A stretch of 5,124 nt of DNA from positions 1 to 5,124 of the forward strand of contig JAITWD010000212.1 in NCBI GenBank assembly GCA_031285465.1, written 5' to 3'. This document shows positions 1 through 5,124 of this stretch, piece by piece (within the stretch, counting starts at the first letter, position 1; each line of letters starts with the position of its first letter). Position numbers and translations under genes: made by a program. The notes under the pieces are model-generated. The model was given only the letters and a program-made list of their open reading frames with translations. It searched no databases and was not told the DNA's origin. Source of the stretch: Lachnospiraceae bacterium. GTDB taxonomy: Bacteria > Bacillota > Clostridia > Lachnospirales > Lachnospiraceae.

Positions 1-566
1 TCACTCTTTTGATAAATGGGGACCGTACCGCCGATTTTCTGCATAAAGAGCGCCGGCTGGTTGATCTCAAAGGTATAGTTGCCCATGCACTTGATCGCCA
101 CCCGGAGCGGAACCCGTCCGCCGGGATTACGTGCATCACCCATCTGATGCTCCCAATCGCGGTACATCACCGGAGCAGGCGTACCAAAACCGTTGTCGAA
201 GATTTCTTTGGTATTGATGAAGTATACCGCCTGATCCTGCCACGATGCCCCGCCGAATTTAAACCGTTCCCACATTTCTTTAAAGACGCCACCGAAGTTA
301 CCGGCAAAAAAGGTCGGGGCCACATCGGAATTAAATTCAAATATGCCCTGTTCGGCAGTGGCATCCATAATCTGACCATTATCGACCAGAACGGCCATTT
401 GACCGGGACCTACCAATATCCGGCTGCCATTTCGGATGATACCGTTACGATTGGTCTTTTTCATCATGAGGATCTCAATCCCCAGATCTTCACAGGTGAA
501 CACCGATTGATGCTGATCGGCCACCGTATCCTTGATACTGGTTAGTGCGGTTCTGATAAGTCCCAT
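1..566 (-). CDS. SPFH-domain (YdjI-like) protein, 3'-truncated by window edge
   Basis: The frame starts at the ATG complementary to 564-566 and stays open for 188 codons to the window edge, so the C-terminus is missing. A GGGAGGT ribosome site (571-577) lies four bases upstream. Visible motifs are SRILVGPGQMAVLVDNGQI (residues 48-66), NFGGVFKEMWERFKFGG (90-106) and QAVYFINTKEI (112-122). I recognise these from the SPFH proteins sometimes annotated as 'virion core protein', which include Bacillus subtilis YdjI. There is no signal peptide or membrane helix, as expected for a cytoplasmic protein that docks on membranes through partners. Known family members usually carry a C-terminal zinc ribbon, which would lie outside this window. 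In B. subtilis, YdjI works with PspA and is recruited by the membrane proteins YdjG and YdjH. The zinc-ribbon membrane protein gene just upstream on the same strand fits that partnership. The SPFH call is fairly secure; the stress role is inferred from family and context. Confidence 0.85.
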   Translation of the reverse strand, partial: MGLIRTALTSIKDTVADQHQSVFTCEDLGIEILMMKKTNRNGIIRNGSRILVGPGQMAVLVDNGQIMDATAEQGIFEFNSDVAPTFFAGNFGGVFKEMWERFKFGGASWQDQAVYFINTKEIFDNGFGTPAPVMYRDWEHQMGDARNPGGRVPLRVAIKCMGNYTFEINQPALFMQKIGGTVPIYQKS

Positions 567-610
567 TTTAACCTCCCATACAATTCGTAGATTTTATCTG
601 CGTAACTTCC

Positions 611-736
611 TAAGGAAACACTGATTAAAACAGTGTTTCCTTAGACGCTCCGCAGGATGCGCACGGATTTGCAGTGGGCATTGGCACTTTGTGCCGCAAA
701 TCCGGCGCGGGAAACGCTTTAATCAGCGTTTCCCTA
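611..736. mobile_element. MITE-like element with 19-bp imperfect terminal inverted repeats
   Basis: The left end TAAGGAAACACTGATTAAA (611-629) matches the reverse complement of the right end (718-736) at 17 of 19 positions, both differences being A/G. Each end is itself a hairpin: 610-623 pairs with 631-644 over 14 perfect bases, and 709-718 pairs with 725-734 over 10 perfect bases. The centre holds a third structure in which CGGATTTGC (664-672) pairs with GCAAATCCG (696-704) and encloses a smaller hairpin, GGCAC-ttt-GTGCC (683-695). No coding frame is present. Both ends begin with TA, which would suit a TA-duplicating transposase such as the IS630/Tc1-mariner group, but no transposase is in the window. 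It lies between two co-oriented genes, so it would be transcribed and fold in the mRNA. It could instead be a REP-type element. Confidence 0.65.
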
Positions 737-746
737 AATAAGAAAT

Positions 747-767
747 TGAAAAATCTTTGATTTTTCA
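747..767 (-). terminator. AT-rich hairpin downstream of the zinc-ribbon gene; weak terminator candidate
   Basis: Bases 747-755 pair perfectly with 759-767 around a three-base loop. It begins 41 bases beyond the stop codon of the upstream minus-strand gene. The stem is almost all A/T and no clean U-tract follows, so it may only slow transcription or protect a 3' end. It could also be a chance AT-rich palindrome. Confidence 0.3.
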
Positions 768-807
768 CCCTGATCTGCGTGCTTGACCTTTTGACCCTGG
801 CATCATG

Positions 808-2178
808 TCATACCAAAATACCCATATCAATTGCTTCAATCACCCAGTCAAAATCGGCAATGTCATACTCCGCCCCACAATATCGGCAAGCCCCATTGAC
901 GGTTAGATCCATCGCCGCTCCACAACCGCTGCAATTGGCCGCCTGCATTTCATTCCGTCGCTTGTACCGGGTCCCCTCGTTGCGGTAAAGGGAAATCCAC
1001 CCCTTCTTATTAAATCGTCTGACCGCCCGCTCCGGGGTGAAGATGGTGTAGAACACCCTGCCGGCAACCTTGGCATGTTGGCGTCCGTTGGCGACGCTAT
1101 AGCGCACATCATCAATCAAACCCAGATTAACGCTTAAAACATAATTGCCACTATGTTGGTAATTAGCGATAAGATGTTGATAAAGGGCTCCATCCATGAT
1201 CGGTTTCATTTCACCCGGATTAAGATCATGTGCATTGAACAGTCGCTCCAGCAAGTGGTCGGTTCTGGTCAAAAAAACCGACATGGTACACAGCGGATCC
1301 GCTTTGGTCATTGCCCAATAACGACGTTTTTTAATAATGCTCCGAATACTGGCGATCACCGCCACCAACGGAAAGATGATCAGTTGGGCGATAATAAAAC
1401 TCTTTATGAGGGGAATACGATCGGCCCAAAAGGGGAATATCCAGATTGCAATAAAAAACGCGGGATAGAGGATTAAATTGGCTATTTTCTCACCAAATGA
1501 TGTCTTTCTTTGCGCACGCTTGTCCTTTTTATTGGGAACAATTGTATCCACAACGCCAGAAAGGCACCAGTCAAAGCTATCCGCCCGATAGGTGGTTCCG
1601 CAATATTTACAGATAAAAAGTTCACCCGATGCCGTCACCTTTGCACCACATCCCTGACAGGCAAAGTCGTCTCCGCTGGAACGCTCGCTGCCACGGGTAA
1701 CAAAGATACTGCAATCCACCTTATCATAATGGATATCCGCCAATGCCTCGCCGGTGACGGTGTCAACAAAGCGATAATCTAAACCACCGACCACCCTGCC
1801 CTTCGTATAGTCGTCCTTGCCGTTTATGTCAATGTAGTCCTTTTCAACTGCATTATCCGGTGGTGACAAAGGAGTGGGGGTGATCTCACACTCCTGACGC
1901 AATCCCACTTTATTAAATAAGCGTATTTTGGTGGCTACCCGATAGTACAAATTGCTGGTCATAATACTGGCTACACTATTGAGATTCAAGGTCTTAAAGG
2001 AATTATAATAACTATGTAGGTATTGAAGCGCTTTATCATTGGGTAGGTTCACCCCACGTTGCGCTTTTTCCGCCGCCGAAAGACGACGGATCCTTGGTCC
2101 GCCACCAATTAAATCAATTATTCCATAGATGAAAAAACAGCCTATCAGATCGGCAAGCCAGATTAACAGCCAGCGCAT
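808..2178 (-). CDS. Membrane protein with duplicated Tim44-like/zinc-ribbon units (YdjG-like)
   Basis: This 456-residue protein starts at the ATG complementary to 2176-2178, with GGAGGG (2185-2190) six bases upstream. A membrane helix at residues 3-24 is followed by a soluble Tim44-like region (about 45-165) and a zinc ribbon with C174/C177 and C190/C193. Two more hydrophobic segments lie at about 233-254 and 257-284. A second soluble region (about 288-410) then leads to a second ribbon with C416/C419 and C431/C434. Each ribbon is followed by a similar tail (SFDW at 201-204, DFDW at 442-445), so the protein appears to be two copies of one helix-domain-ribbon unit. B. subtilis YdjG, a membrane partner of the SPFH protein YdjI, also combines a zinc ribbon with membrane helices. 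The YdjI-like gene downstream supports the comparison. The ribbons may bind zinc for protein contacts; no enzyme motif is seen. It is probably expressed from the promoter at 2224-2238. Confidence 0.8.
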   Translation of the reverse strand: MRWLLIWLADLIGCFFIYGIIDLIGGGPRIRRLSAAEKAQRGVNLPNDKALQYLHSYYNSFKTLNLNSVASIMTSNLYYRVATKIRLFNKVGLRQECEITPTPLSPPDNAVEKDYIDINGKDDYTKGRVVGGLDYRFVDTVTGEALADIHYDKVDCSIFVTRGSERSSGDDFACQGCGAKVTASGELFICKYCGTTYRADSFDWCLSGVVDTIVPNKKDKRAQRKTSFGEKIANLILYPAFFIAIWIFPFWADRIPLIKSFIIAQLIIFPLVAVIASIRSIIKKRRYWAMTKADPLCTMSVFLTRTDHLLERLFNAHDLNPGEMKPIMDGALYQHLIANYQHSGNYVLSVNLGLIDDVRYSVANGRQHAKVAGRVFYTIFTPERAVRRFNKKGWISLYRNEGTRYKRRNEMQAANCSGCGAAMDLTVNGACRYCGAEYDIADFDWVIEAIDMGILV

Positions 2179-2223
2179 AGGGGGCCCTCCTTGATCACGA
2201 TGTTATCGCTTTTGTTGATATAA

Positions 2224-2238
2224 TGTCTTATTATAGCA
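2224..2238 (-). promoter_or_regulatory. Extended -10 promoter for the zinc-ribbon membrane protein gene
   Basis: Read on the minus strand this is TGCTATAATAAGACA, an ideal extended -10 (TGnTATAAT). Seventeen bases upstream of TATAAT, where a -35 hexamer is expected, the sequence is TACCAT, a poor match to TTGACA. Transcription would start near 2223, giving a leader of about 45 bases before the ATG at 2178. The weak -35 and the conserved block directly upstream suggest activator dependence. A matching promoter lies in mirror orientation at 3118-3132. Confidence 0.65.
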
Positions 2239-2252
2239 CTTGGGATTTAGTG

Positions 2253-2294
2253 ATGGTATGTTTAAAGTTCATCACTTTATATACAAACTTCATC
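2253..2294 (-). repeat. Left copy of a 42-bp inverted repeat, candidate regulator site
   Basis: The reverse complement of this block matches 3062-3103 at 39 of 42 positions; the three differences are all A/G transitions. It sits exactly 14 bases upstream of the extended -10 at 2224-2238, the same spacing as in the right copy. Inside it, AAGTT and AACTT form an inverted pair 17 bases apart, a possible dimer binding site. Homology stops abruptly on the side facing the DUF7832-like gene. Confidence 0.8.
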
Positions 2295-2399
2295 GATTTT
2301 ATTTTTGCCATCGGGAAAGAACCGGCGTTTTGCCCAAAACTACGGTGCGCTATTGATCCGTCGCAGACGGTAGAAATCCACTTAAAATTTATTGATTAA

Positions 2400-2419
2400 T
2401 TTATCACGACCGTGATAAA
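2400..2419. repeat. Near-perfect 20-bp palindrome
   Basis: TTTATCACG (2400-2408) and CGTGATAAA (2411-2419) are exact inverted copies separated by AC. The two-base centre is too tight for a good RNA hairpin loop, which favours a protein-binding site over a terminator, but a terminator for the gene ending at 2467 cannot be ruled out. The rest of 2295-2466 shows only short hairpins, such as CCGTC-gca-GACGG at 2358-2370, and no gene. Confidence 0.4.
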
Positions 2420-2421
2420 GA

Positions 2422-2447
2422 AAAAAGCAGACAGCGGCAAAGAAAGC
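2422..2447 (-). terminator. Possible weak terminator after the DUF7832-like gene
   Basis: On the minus strand a short CGGC...GCCG stem (2435-2449 region, four pairs) lies about 20 bases after the stop codon. It is followed eight bases later by a run of T residues (complement of the A-run ending at 2426). The stem is short and its distance to the T-run is longer than in a standard intrinsic terminator, so this is only a candidate. Confidence 0.25.
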
Positions 2448-2466
2448 CGAATGTGAAGGAAAATGC

Positions 2467-2940
2467 TTATTTACTGCGTTGACTCATTTTTAGAAAATCA
2501 GAATATCTACTATCAATAATACTTTTCATTTTACAATAGTTTTCATCGGAATTTTCCATAAAAAAATATTCTTCACCGTGTAGATTTTCTTTGGCGAAAT
2601 TGTCAACATCAGCAGGATAATATCCTACTTCTTTTGCGAATTTTGATCTGCCTGACGAATAGTAGGCCGTTGCAAATGCGTTTCCTTTAGTATTCAAGTC
2701 ATCGGAACACAGTACGCCATCCATCTTAATAAACAAATCCCTACTGTCAAGCTGTCCATTCTTTACAAACATGATTTCCTCAGAAAAATCGCCAACCATT
2801 TGCTTGCTGTAAAAGCCCATTTCAATGCACCAATGTAAAAAGAAAGCTATGTGCGTAGCGCCATTTTCGAGGGGCAGTCCAGAAGGAAAGCCACTTGCTT
2901 CATAATGCCATTTTGCTTTATCGTAAATAATATTTTTCAT
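2467..2940 (-). CDS. DUF7832-like small protein of unknown function
   Basis: I chose the ATG complementary to 2938-2940, giving 157 residues, because family proteins as I remember them begin close to the K-x-x-Y-D-x-A-K-W-H-Y motif, here at residues 2-13. The frame is open for 85 codons further upstream, but that stretch is low in conserved features and overlaps the promoter region of the opposite gene. The ribosome site is weak (GGTGGTG, seven bases before the ATG). Conserved-looking stretches are GLPLENGATHIAFFLHWC (21-38) and DLNTKGNAFATAYY (81-94). There are no membrane helices or signal peptide, so it is probably cytoplasmic. By rough hand count G+C is about 37%, against roughly 50% in sampled lines of the next gene, which suggests separate acquisition. 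Function is unknown; I remember relatives only as DUF7832 proteins, and that name is from memory. Confidence 0.75.
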   Translation of the reverse strand: MKNIIYDKAKWHYEASGFPSGLPLENGATHIAFFLHWCIEMGFYSKQMVGDFSEEIMFVKNGQLDSRDLFIKMDGVLCSDDLNTKGNAFATAYYSSGRSKFAKEVGYYPADVDNFAKENLHGEEYFFMENSDENYCKMKSIIDSRYSDFLKMSQRSK

Positions 2941-3010
2941 CACCAAACACCACCGCATTATATAATTCTCTGTTGCACCTTTTCTTCCAAAGGCGAATAT
3001 TAATACGATA

Positions 3011-3019
3011 AGTATATCA
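3011..3019 (-). promoter_or_regulatory. Probable extended -10 promoter of the DUF7832-like gene
   Basis: The minus strand reads TGATATACT, an extended -10 (TGnTATAMT form). The hexamer 17 bases upstream (TGGAAT) is only a partial -35. The predicted start near 3004 gives a leader of about 64 bases to the ATG at 2940, and also supports excluding the longer reading frame that begins further upstream. Confidence 0.45.
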
Positions 3020-3061
3020 CAGGAACACGCACGATTCCAGAAAAAATCCAAGCCTCGAAGC

Positions 3062-3103
3062 GGTGAAGTTTGTATATAAAATGATGAACTTTGAACATAC
3101 CAT
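3062..3103 (+). repeat. Right copy of the 42-bp inverted repeat, candidate regulator site
   Basis: This is the mirror partner of 2253-2294, with 39 of 42 identical bases. It again stands 14 bases upstream of an extended -10 box, this time facing the plus-strand membrane protein gene. It contains GAAGTTTG and GATGAACTTTG as an imperfect dyad. Conservation of the block and its spacing, with divergence of the 14-base spacer, argues for selection on a binding site. Confidence 0.8.
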
Positions 3104-3117
3104 TGTCCTACAGAAAA

Positions 3118-3132
3118 TGTTATAATGAGACA
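3118..3132 (+). promoter_or_regulatory. Extended -10 promoter for the 492-residue membrane protein gene
   Basis: TGTTATAATGAGACA matches the mirror promoter (TGCTATAATAAGACA) at 13 of 15 bases and has an ideal TGnTATAAT core. The -35 position (3098-3103) again reads TACCAT, so an activator at 3062-3103 is likely. Transcription would begin near 3133, giving a leader of about 110 bases, which shows only a small GCAG-TATT-CTGC hairpin (3164-3175). Confidence 0.65.
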
Positions 3133-3243
3133 CGTTAATTCAGAACGCTCAAGATAATAGTGGGCAGTATTCTGCAAGCTGTTTTGTGGAGACACTCTTC
3201 TGAATAACTACGAGATTACGATAAAATATTGGAGTGAACATTT

Positions 3244-4722
3244 ATGGACAAATCAGAACGATCAACTAAACGCCCCACAAGTAAACGTGCCCTATTCATC
3301 ATCCTCCCGGTTGCGCTGCTGGTCTTTTATGCGCTTTCATATTTCTACATGCCTTTCGCCTACAAAATCCTCATTCCCAGCGATGTGGTTACGCAAGGGG
3401 TCGTCTTTATCCGCGCGGAAGCAAATGGGGAAGCAATAAACGGGAGCATTACATTTACCGGCGGTGATACCGATGATGTGAGCGGTGACCTGTCCTATAT
3501 GCGTGCGATGTATTACGACAATTTCGATGGTACCGACAAGGTTCGGTCGCTCGAAATCCGCGACCAATCGGATGAGGTGCTGATGTCGATCCCAAGAAGC
3601 GAGCTGGTCCCCGCAGTAGCACTGACGGTTGACGTAAGCACCGGAGAAATCACCCACGGCATATCCTATCTCAACTATATCACCGGGTGTGTACCTTCGA
3701 ACGGACCAGGGTGGCTGACAGCGGTTTATGCTTTTGCGGCTATCGTCTGTATTATCGTGATGATACCCGCCAGTTTTATCGCTATGCTTACGAGTCCGTT
3801 CAGAACCAAGCCGGTCTGGATGAAAAGAAGCTTTTCTGGCTCATATGTCCATTTCGCCTTCTGCCTGCTTGTGTCTGTTGCGGCAATAATGCTTCTCATC
3901 GTTGACCCGGAGAAACTGATCAGGATAGTGAATGACACCGGCGCCACTAACAGCACCGAAATCATAATGTATCAATACGGACTCTATCTATACTTTGCCG
4001 GAACGTTGCTCTATCCTTTTGCCCACCGCGCGTACAATGCCAGCGCGATCCGTGAAAGCAGGCGACTGGCAGCGGTTCAGGATTTTGCCCGCGCCAACAC
4101 CTTCAAGTATACCGAAACAACATGGTCAGACGGTTCGGTCACAAGTACATACGGAACCCAGGTTGTCGGACGCAATATCGGCATTCTATTGGTCTGGTTT
4201 ATCAAGCTGTTGCTCGCACCATATTTTACCTATCACGCCATGATCAAAAATTATCTGTTTAACTATGGTGCCCGTGACGCCGGATATGAACTAACTGAGG
4301 AAGAGATGGCGATGCTGCTTGAAGCGGAGCGTACAGCAGCGGAGGCAAACGAAAACCGTTCAATACCTACCGCGGAGAGTCCGGTTACCACGCAGACCCC
4401 GGCTAAGGCTGTGAGCAGTATTTCCGGTGAGATCGGGTTGAGTCTGATCAAAACGTCCTATGCGCCGGGAGAGGCGATCCAGGTATTTACCAGTGGCATA
4501 AGTGCAATAATGCGAACCGCGGCGGCGTTTGTGGCAATATATGAAACCGGAGCTGCCCACAAAGCATATAAACAATACAAATATCCCCGGGCGGGAAACA
4601 GTACGCTGACATTTACCGCTCCCAGAACGCCGGGTAACTATGAAATGCGACTGTACGCACGGGACGGAGTTTACACCGACGAGACATTTGTCACAAAGGT
4701 TTCATTTAAGGTAATTAAATAG
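3244..4722 (+). CDS. Multi-pass membrane protein with C-terminal beta-sandwich-like domain
   Basis: This 492-residue protein starts at ATG 3244, with GGAGTGA (3231-3237) six bases upstream. A basic N-terminus precedes a membrane helix at about residues 16-38. A soluble, probably extracytoplasmic region (about 45-150) follows, then helices at about 157-183, 200-220, 240-260 and 311-333. A charged, Ala/Glu-rich segment (350-372) and a Thr/Pro-rich linker (373-392) lead to a C-terminal domain (about 397-491). That domain has TSYAPGEAIQV, a block at TLTFTAPRTPGNYEMRLYA (454-472) and a YTDETFV end. Similar C-terminal domains occur, as I recall, on varied Firmicutes proteins and look like Ig-type beta-sandwiches. 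No catalytic motif is seen and I do not recognise a named family for the full length. The mirrored promoter it shares with the zinc-ribbon gene suggests a role in the same response. No clear terminator follows the stop codon. Confidence 0.8.
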   Translation: MDKSERSTKRPTSKRALFIILPVALLVFYALSYFYMPFAYKILIPSDVVTQGVVFIRAEANGEAINGSITFTGGDTDDVSGDLSYMRAMYYDNFDGTDKVRSLEIRDQSDEVLMSIPRSELVPAVALTVDVSTGEITHGISYLNYITGCVPSNGPGWLTAVYAFAAIVCIIVMIPASFIAMLTSPFRTKPVWMKRSFSGSYVHFAFCLLVSVAAIMLLIVDPEKLIRIVNDTGATNSTEIIMYQYGLYLYFAGTLLYPFAHRAYNASAIRESRRLAAVQDFARANTFKYTETTWSDGSVTSTYGTQVVGRNIGILLVWFIKLLLAPYFTYHAMIKNYLFNYGARDAGYELTEEEMAMLLEAERTAAEANENRSIPTAESPVTTQTPAKAVSSISGEIGLSLIKTSYAPGEAIQVFTSGISAIMRTAAAFVAIYETGAAHKAYKQYKYPRAGNSTLTFTAPRTPGNYEMRLYARDGVYTDETFVTKVSFKVIK

Positions 4723-4730
4723 TTTTTATA

Positions 4731-4746
4731 TGACATACTGCTGTCA
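4731..4746. promoter_or_regulatory. TGACA-N6-TGTCA dyad, candidate operator upstream of the ClbS-like gene
   Basis: TGACA (4731-4735) and TGTCA (4742-4746) are exact inverted copies six bases apart, a spacing typical of a dimeric regulator. The dyad ends nine bases before the extended -10 at 4756-4764 and covers the -35 zone, so a bound protein would directly affect that promoter. No regulator gene is in the window. Confidence 0.45.
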
Positions 4747-4755
4747 CATAATAAA

Positions 4756-4764
4756 TGGTATACT
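4756..4764 (+). promoter_or_regulatory. Extended -10 promoter of the ClbS-like gene
   Basis: TGGTATACT fits TGnTATAAT with one mismatch. No good -35 is present at 16-18 bases. Transcription would start near 4771, inside the repeat relic, giving a leader of about 33 bases. Confidence 0.5.
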
Positions 4765-4786
4765 TAAGGAAACACTGATTTGCAGT
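4765..4786 (+). repeat. Relic copy of the MITE-like element's left end
   Basis: TAAGGAAACACTGATT (4765-4780) is identical to 611-626. The bases that follow continue the match with a different part of the element: GATTTGCAGT (4777-4786) equals 666-675. The copy is therefore explained by joining 611-622 to 666-675 through deletion between two GATT repeats. It lies in the leader of the ClbS-like gene. The first match is firm; the deletion reading rests on only six bases beyond the shared GATT. Confidence 0.6.
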
Positions 4787-4803
4787 CAAAGAAAGGACTC
4801 CCC

Positions 4804-5124
4804 ATGCCAAGACCAACCACCAAACCCGACCTGCTACTAACCGCCAACCAACAGTTCGACAAACTGTGGCAGCTTATTGACACCATGACCGACGCTGAAC
4901 GAAGCGCCTCTTTCAATTTTGGCGACGACCCAAAACAAAAAGAAGCCCACTGGAAACGCGATCAAAACCTGCGTGATGTCTTGGTTCATCTCTATGAGTG
5001 GCATCAGCTTCTTATCAACTGGATCACTGCCAATACAAAGGGTGAACCGGCGCCCTTTCTCCCTGCACCTTATAACTGGAAAACATATGGTGACATGAAT
5101 ATTGAATTTTGGAAAAAGCATCAA
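4804..5124 (+). CDS. ClbS/DfsB-family four-helix protein, 3'-truncated by window edge
   Basis: The frame opens at ATG 4804 with GAAAGGA (4791-4797) six bases upstream and runs 107 codons to the window edge without a stop. The N-terminus MPRPTTKPDLL, the core RDVLVHLYEWHQLL (57-70) and the PYNWKTYGDMN block (89-99) are strong signatures of the ClbS/DfsB (DUF1706) family, a DinB-like four-helix fold. Family members are about 160-175 residues, so roughly a third is missing. The named member ClbS protects colibactin producers by acting on the cyclopropane warhead; most homologues are in bacteria without colibactin and their substrates are unknown. There is no signal peptide, so it is cytoplasmic. 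It has its own promoter and a candidate operator and appears to be a separate transcription unit from the gene upstream. Confidence 0.88.
   Translation, partial: MPRPTTKPDLLLTANQQFDKLWQLIDTMTDAERSASFNFGDDPKQKEAHWKRDQNLRDVLVHLYEWHQLLINWITANTKGEPAPFLPAPYNWKTYGDMNIEFWKKHQ

Noticed and set aside
9..545. Long plus-strand open frame of 178 codons
   Set aside because: It is the shadow of the SPFH gene on the minus strand, which has a good ribosome site and clear family motifs.
587..620. A separate promoter for the SPFH gene (TAAAAT complementary to 591-596)
   Set aside because: The hexamer 17 bases upstream (GTTTCC) is a poor -35 and there is no extended -10, so read-through from the upstream gene is simpler.
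610..736. CRISPR array
   Set aside because: The repeated units are inverted rather than direct, and spacing is irregular.
783..796. Direct repeat TTGACC-tt-TTGACC
   Set aside because: Two six-base copies just after a stop codon with no promoter nearby are likely to be chance.
2224..3132. A complete transposon bounded by inverted repeats
   Set aside because: There is no transposase, no target duplication, and the repeats coincide with outward promoters at fixed spacing, which a shared regulator explains better.
2941..3195. N-terminal extension of the DUF7832-like protein to 242 residues
   Set aside because: The family-like sequence begins at the ATG at 2940, the extension crosses the mirrored promoter block and the predicted start near 3004, and it has no ribosome site of note.
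4837..5124. Minus-strand open frame of 95 codons at the right edge
   Set aside because: It lies opposite the ClbS-like gene, starts at a TTG at the edge and has no recognisable motif.

Overview
The window looks like chromosomal DNA from a low-to-mid GC Bacillota, probably a clostridial relative. The evidence is strong purine-rich Shine-Dalgarno sites (GGGAGG, GGAGGG, GGAGTG), extended -10 promoters (TGnTATAAT), and proteins whose best-remembered relatives come from Firmicutes. Lineage is an inference from style, not from a marker gene.

Layout. Positions 1-566 (minus) hold the N-terminal 188 residues of an SPFH-domain protein of the YdjI type, cut by the window edge. A 241-bp gap follows, containing a 126-bp MITE-like element (611-736) with 19-bp imperfect terminal inverted repeats. 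Upstream on the same strand lies a 456-residue membrane protein (808-2178) with two zinc ribbons, built as an internal duplication and resembling YdjG/Tim44-like proteins. These two genes probably form one envelope-stress unit, comparable to the ydjG/ydjI pair in the Bacillus subtilis pspA-ydjGHI operon. A small AT-rich gene, DUF7832-like (2467-2940, minus), comes next. A 492-residue multi-pass membrane protein with a C-terminal predicted beta-sandwich domain (3244-4722, plus) follows. The window closes with the first 107 residues of a ClbS/DfsB-family protein (4804-5124, plus).

The most striking feature is a pair of mirror-image promoter regions. A 42-bp block (39/42 identical), then exactly 14 unconserved bases, then an extended -10 box (13/15 identical) occurs at 2224-2294 reading left and at 3062-3132 reading right. 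The left copy fires into the zinc-ribbon gene and the right copy into the 492-residue membrane protein gene, so the two are probably under one shared regulator. The AT-rich DUF7832 gene sits between the two copies with its own apparent promoter, as if it had entered a once shorter divergent intergenic region.

A second link across the window is the TAAGGAAACACTGATT repeat. It forms the end of the MITE-like element at 611 and recurs at 4765, in the leader of the ClbS-like gene, as an apparent internally deleted relic. No RNA genes, CRISPR arrays, transposase or integrase genes were seen.
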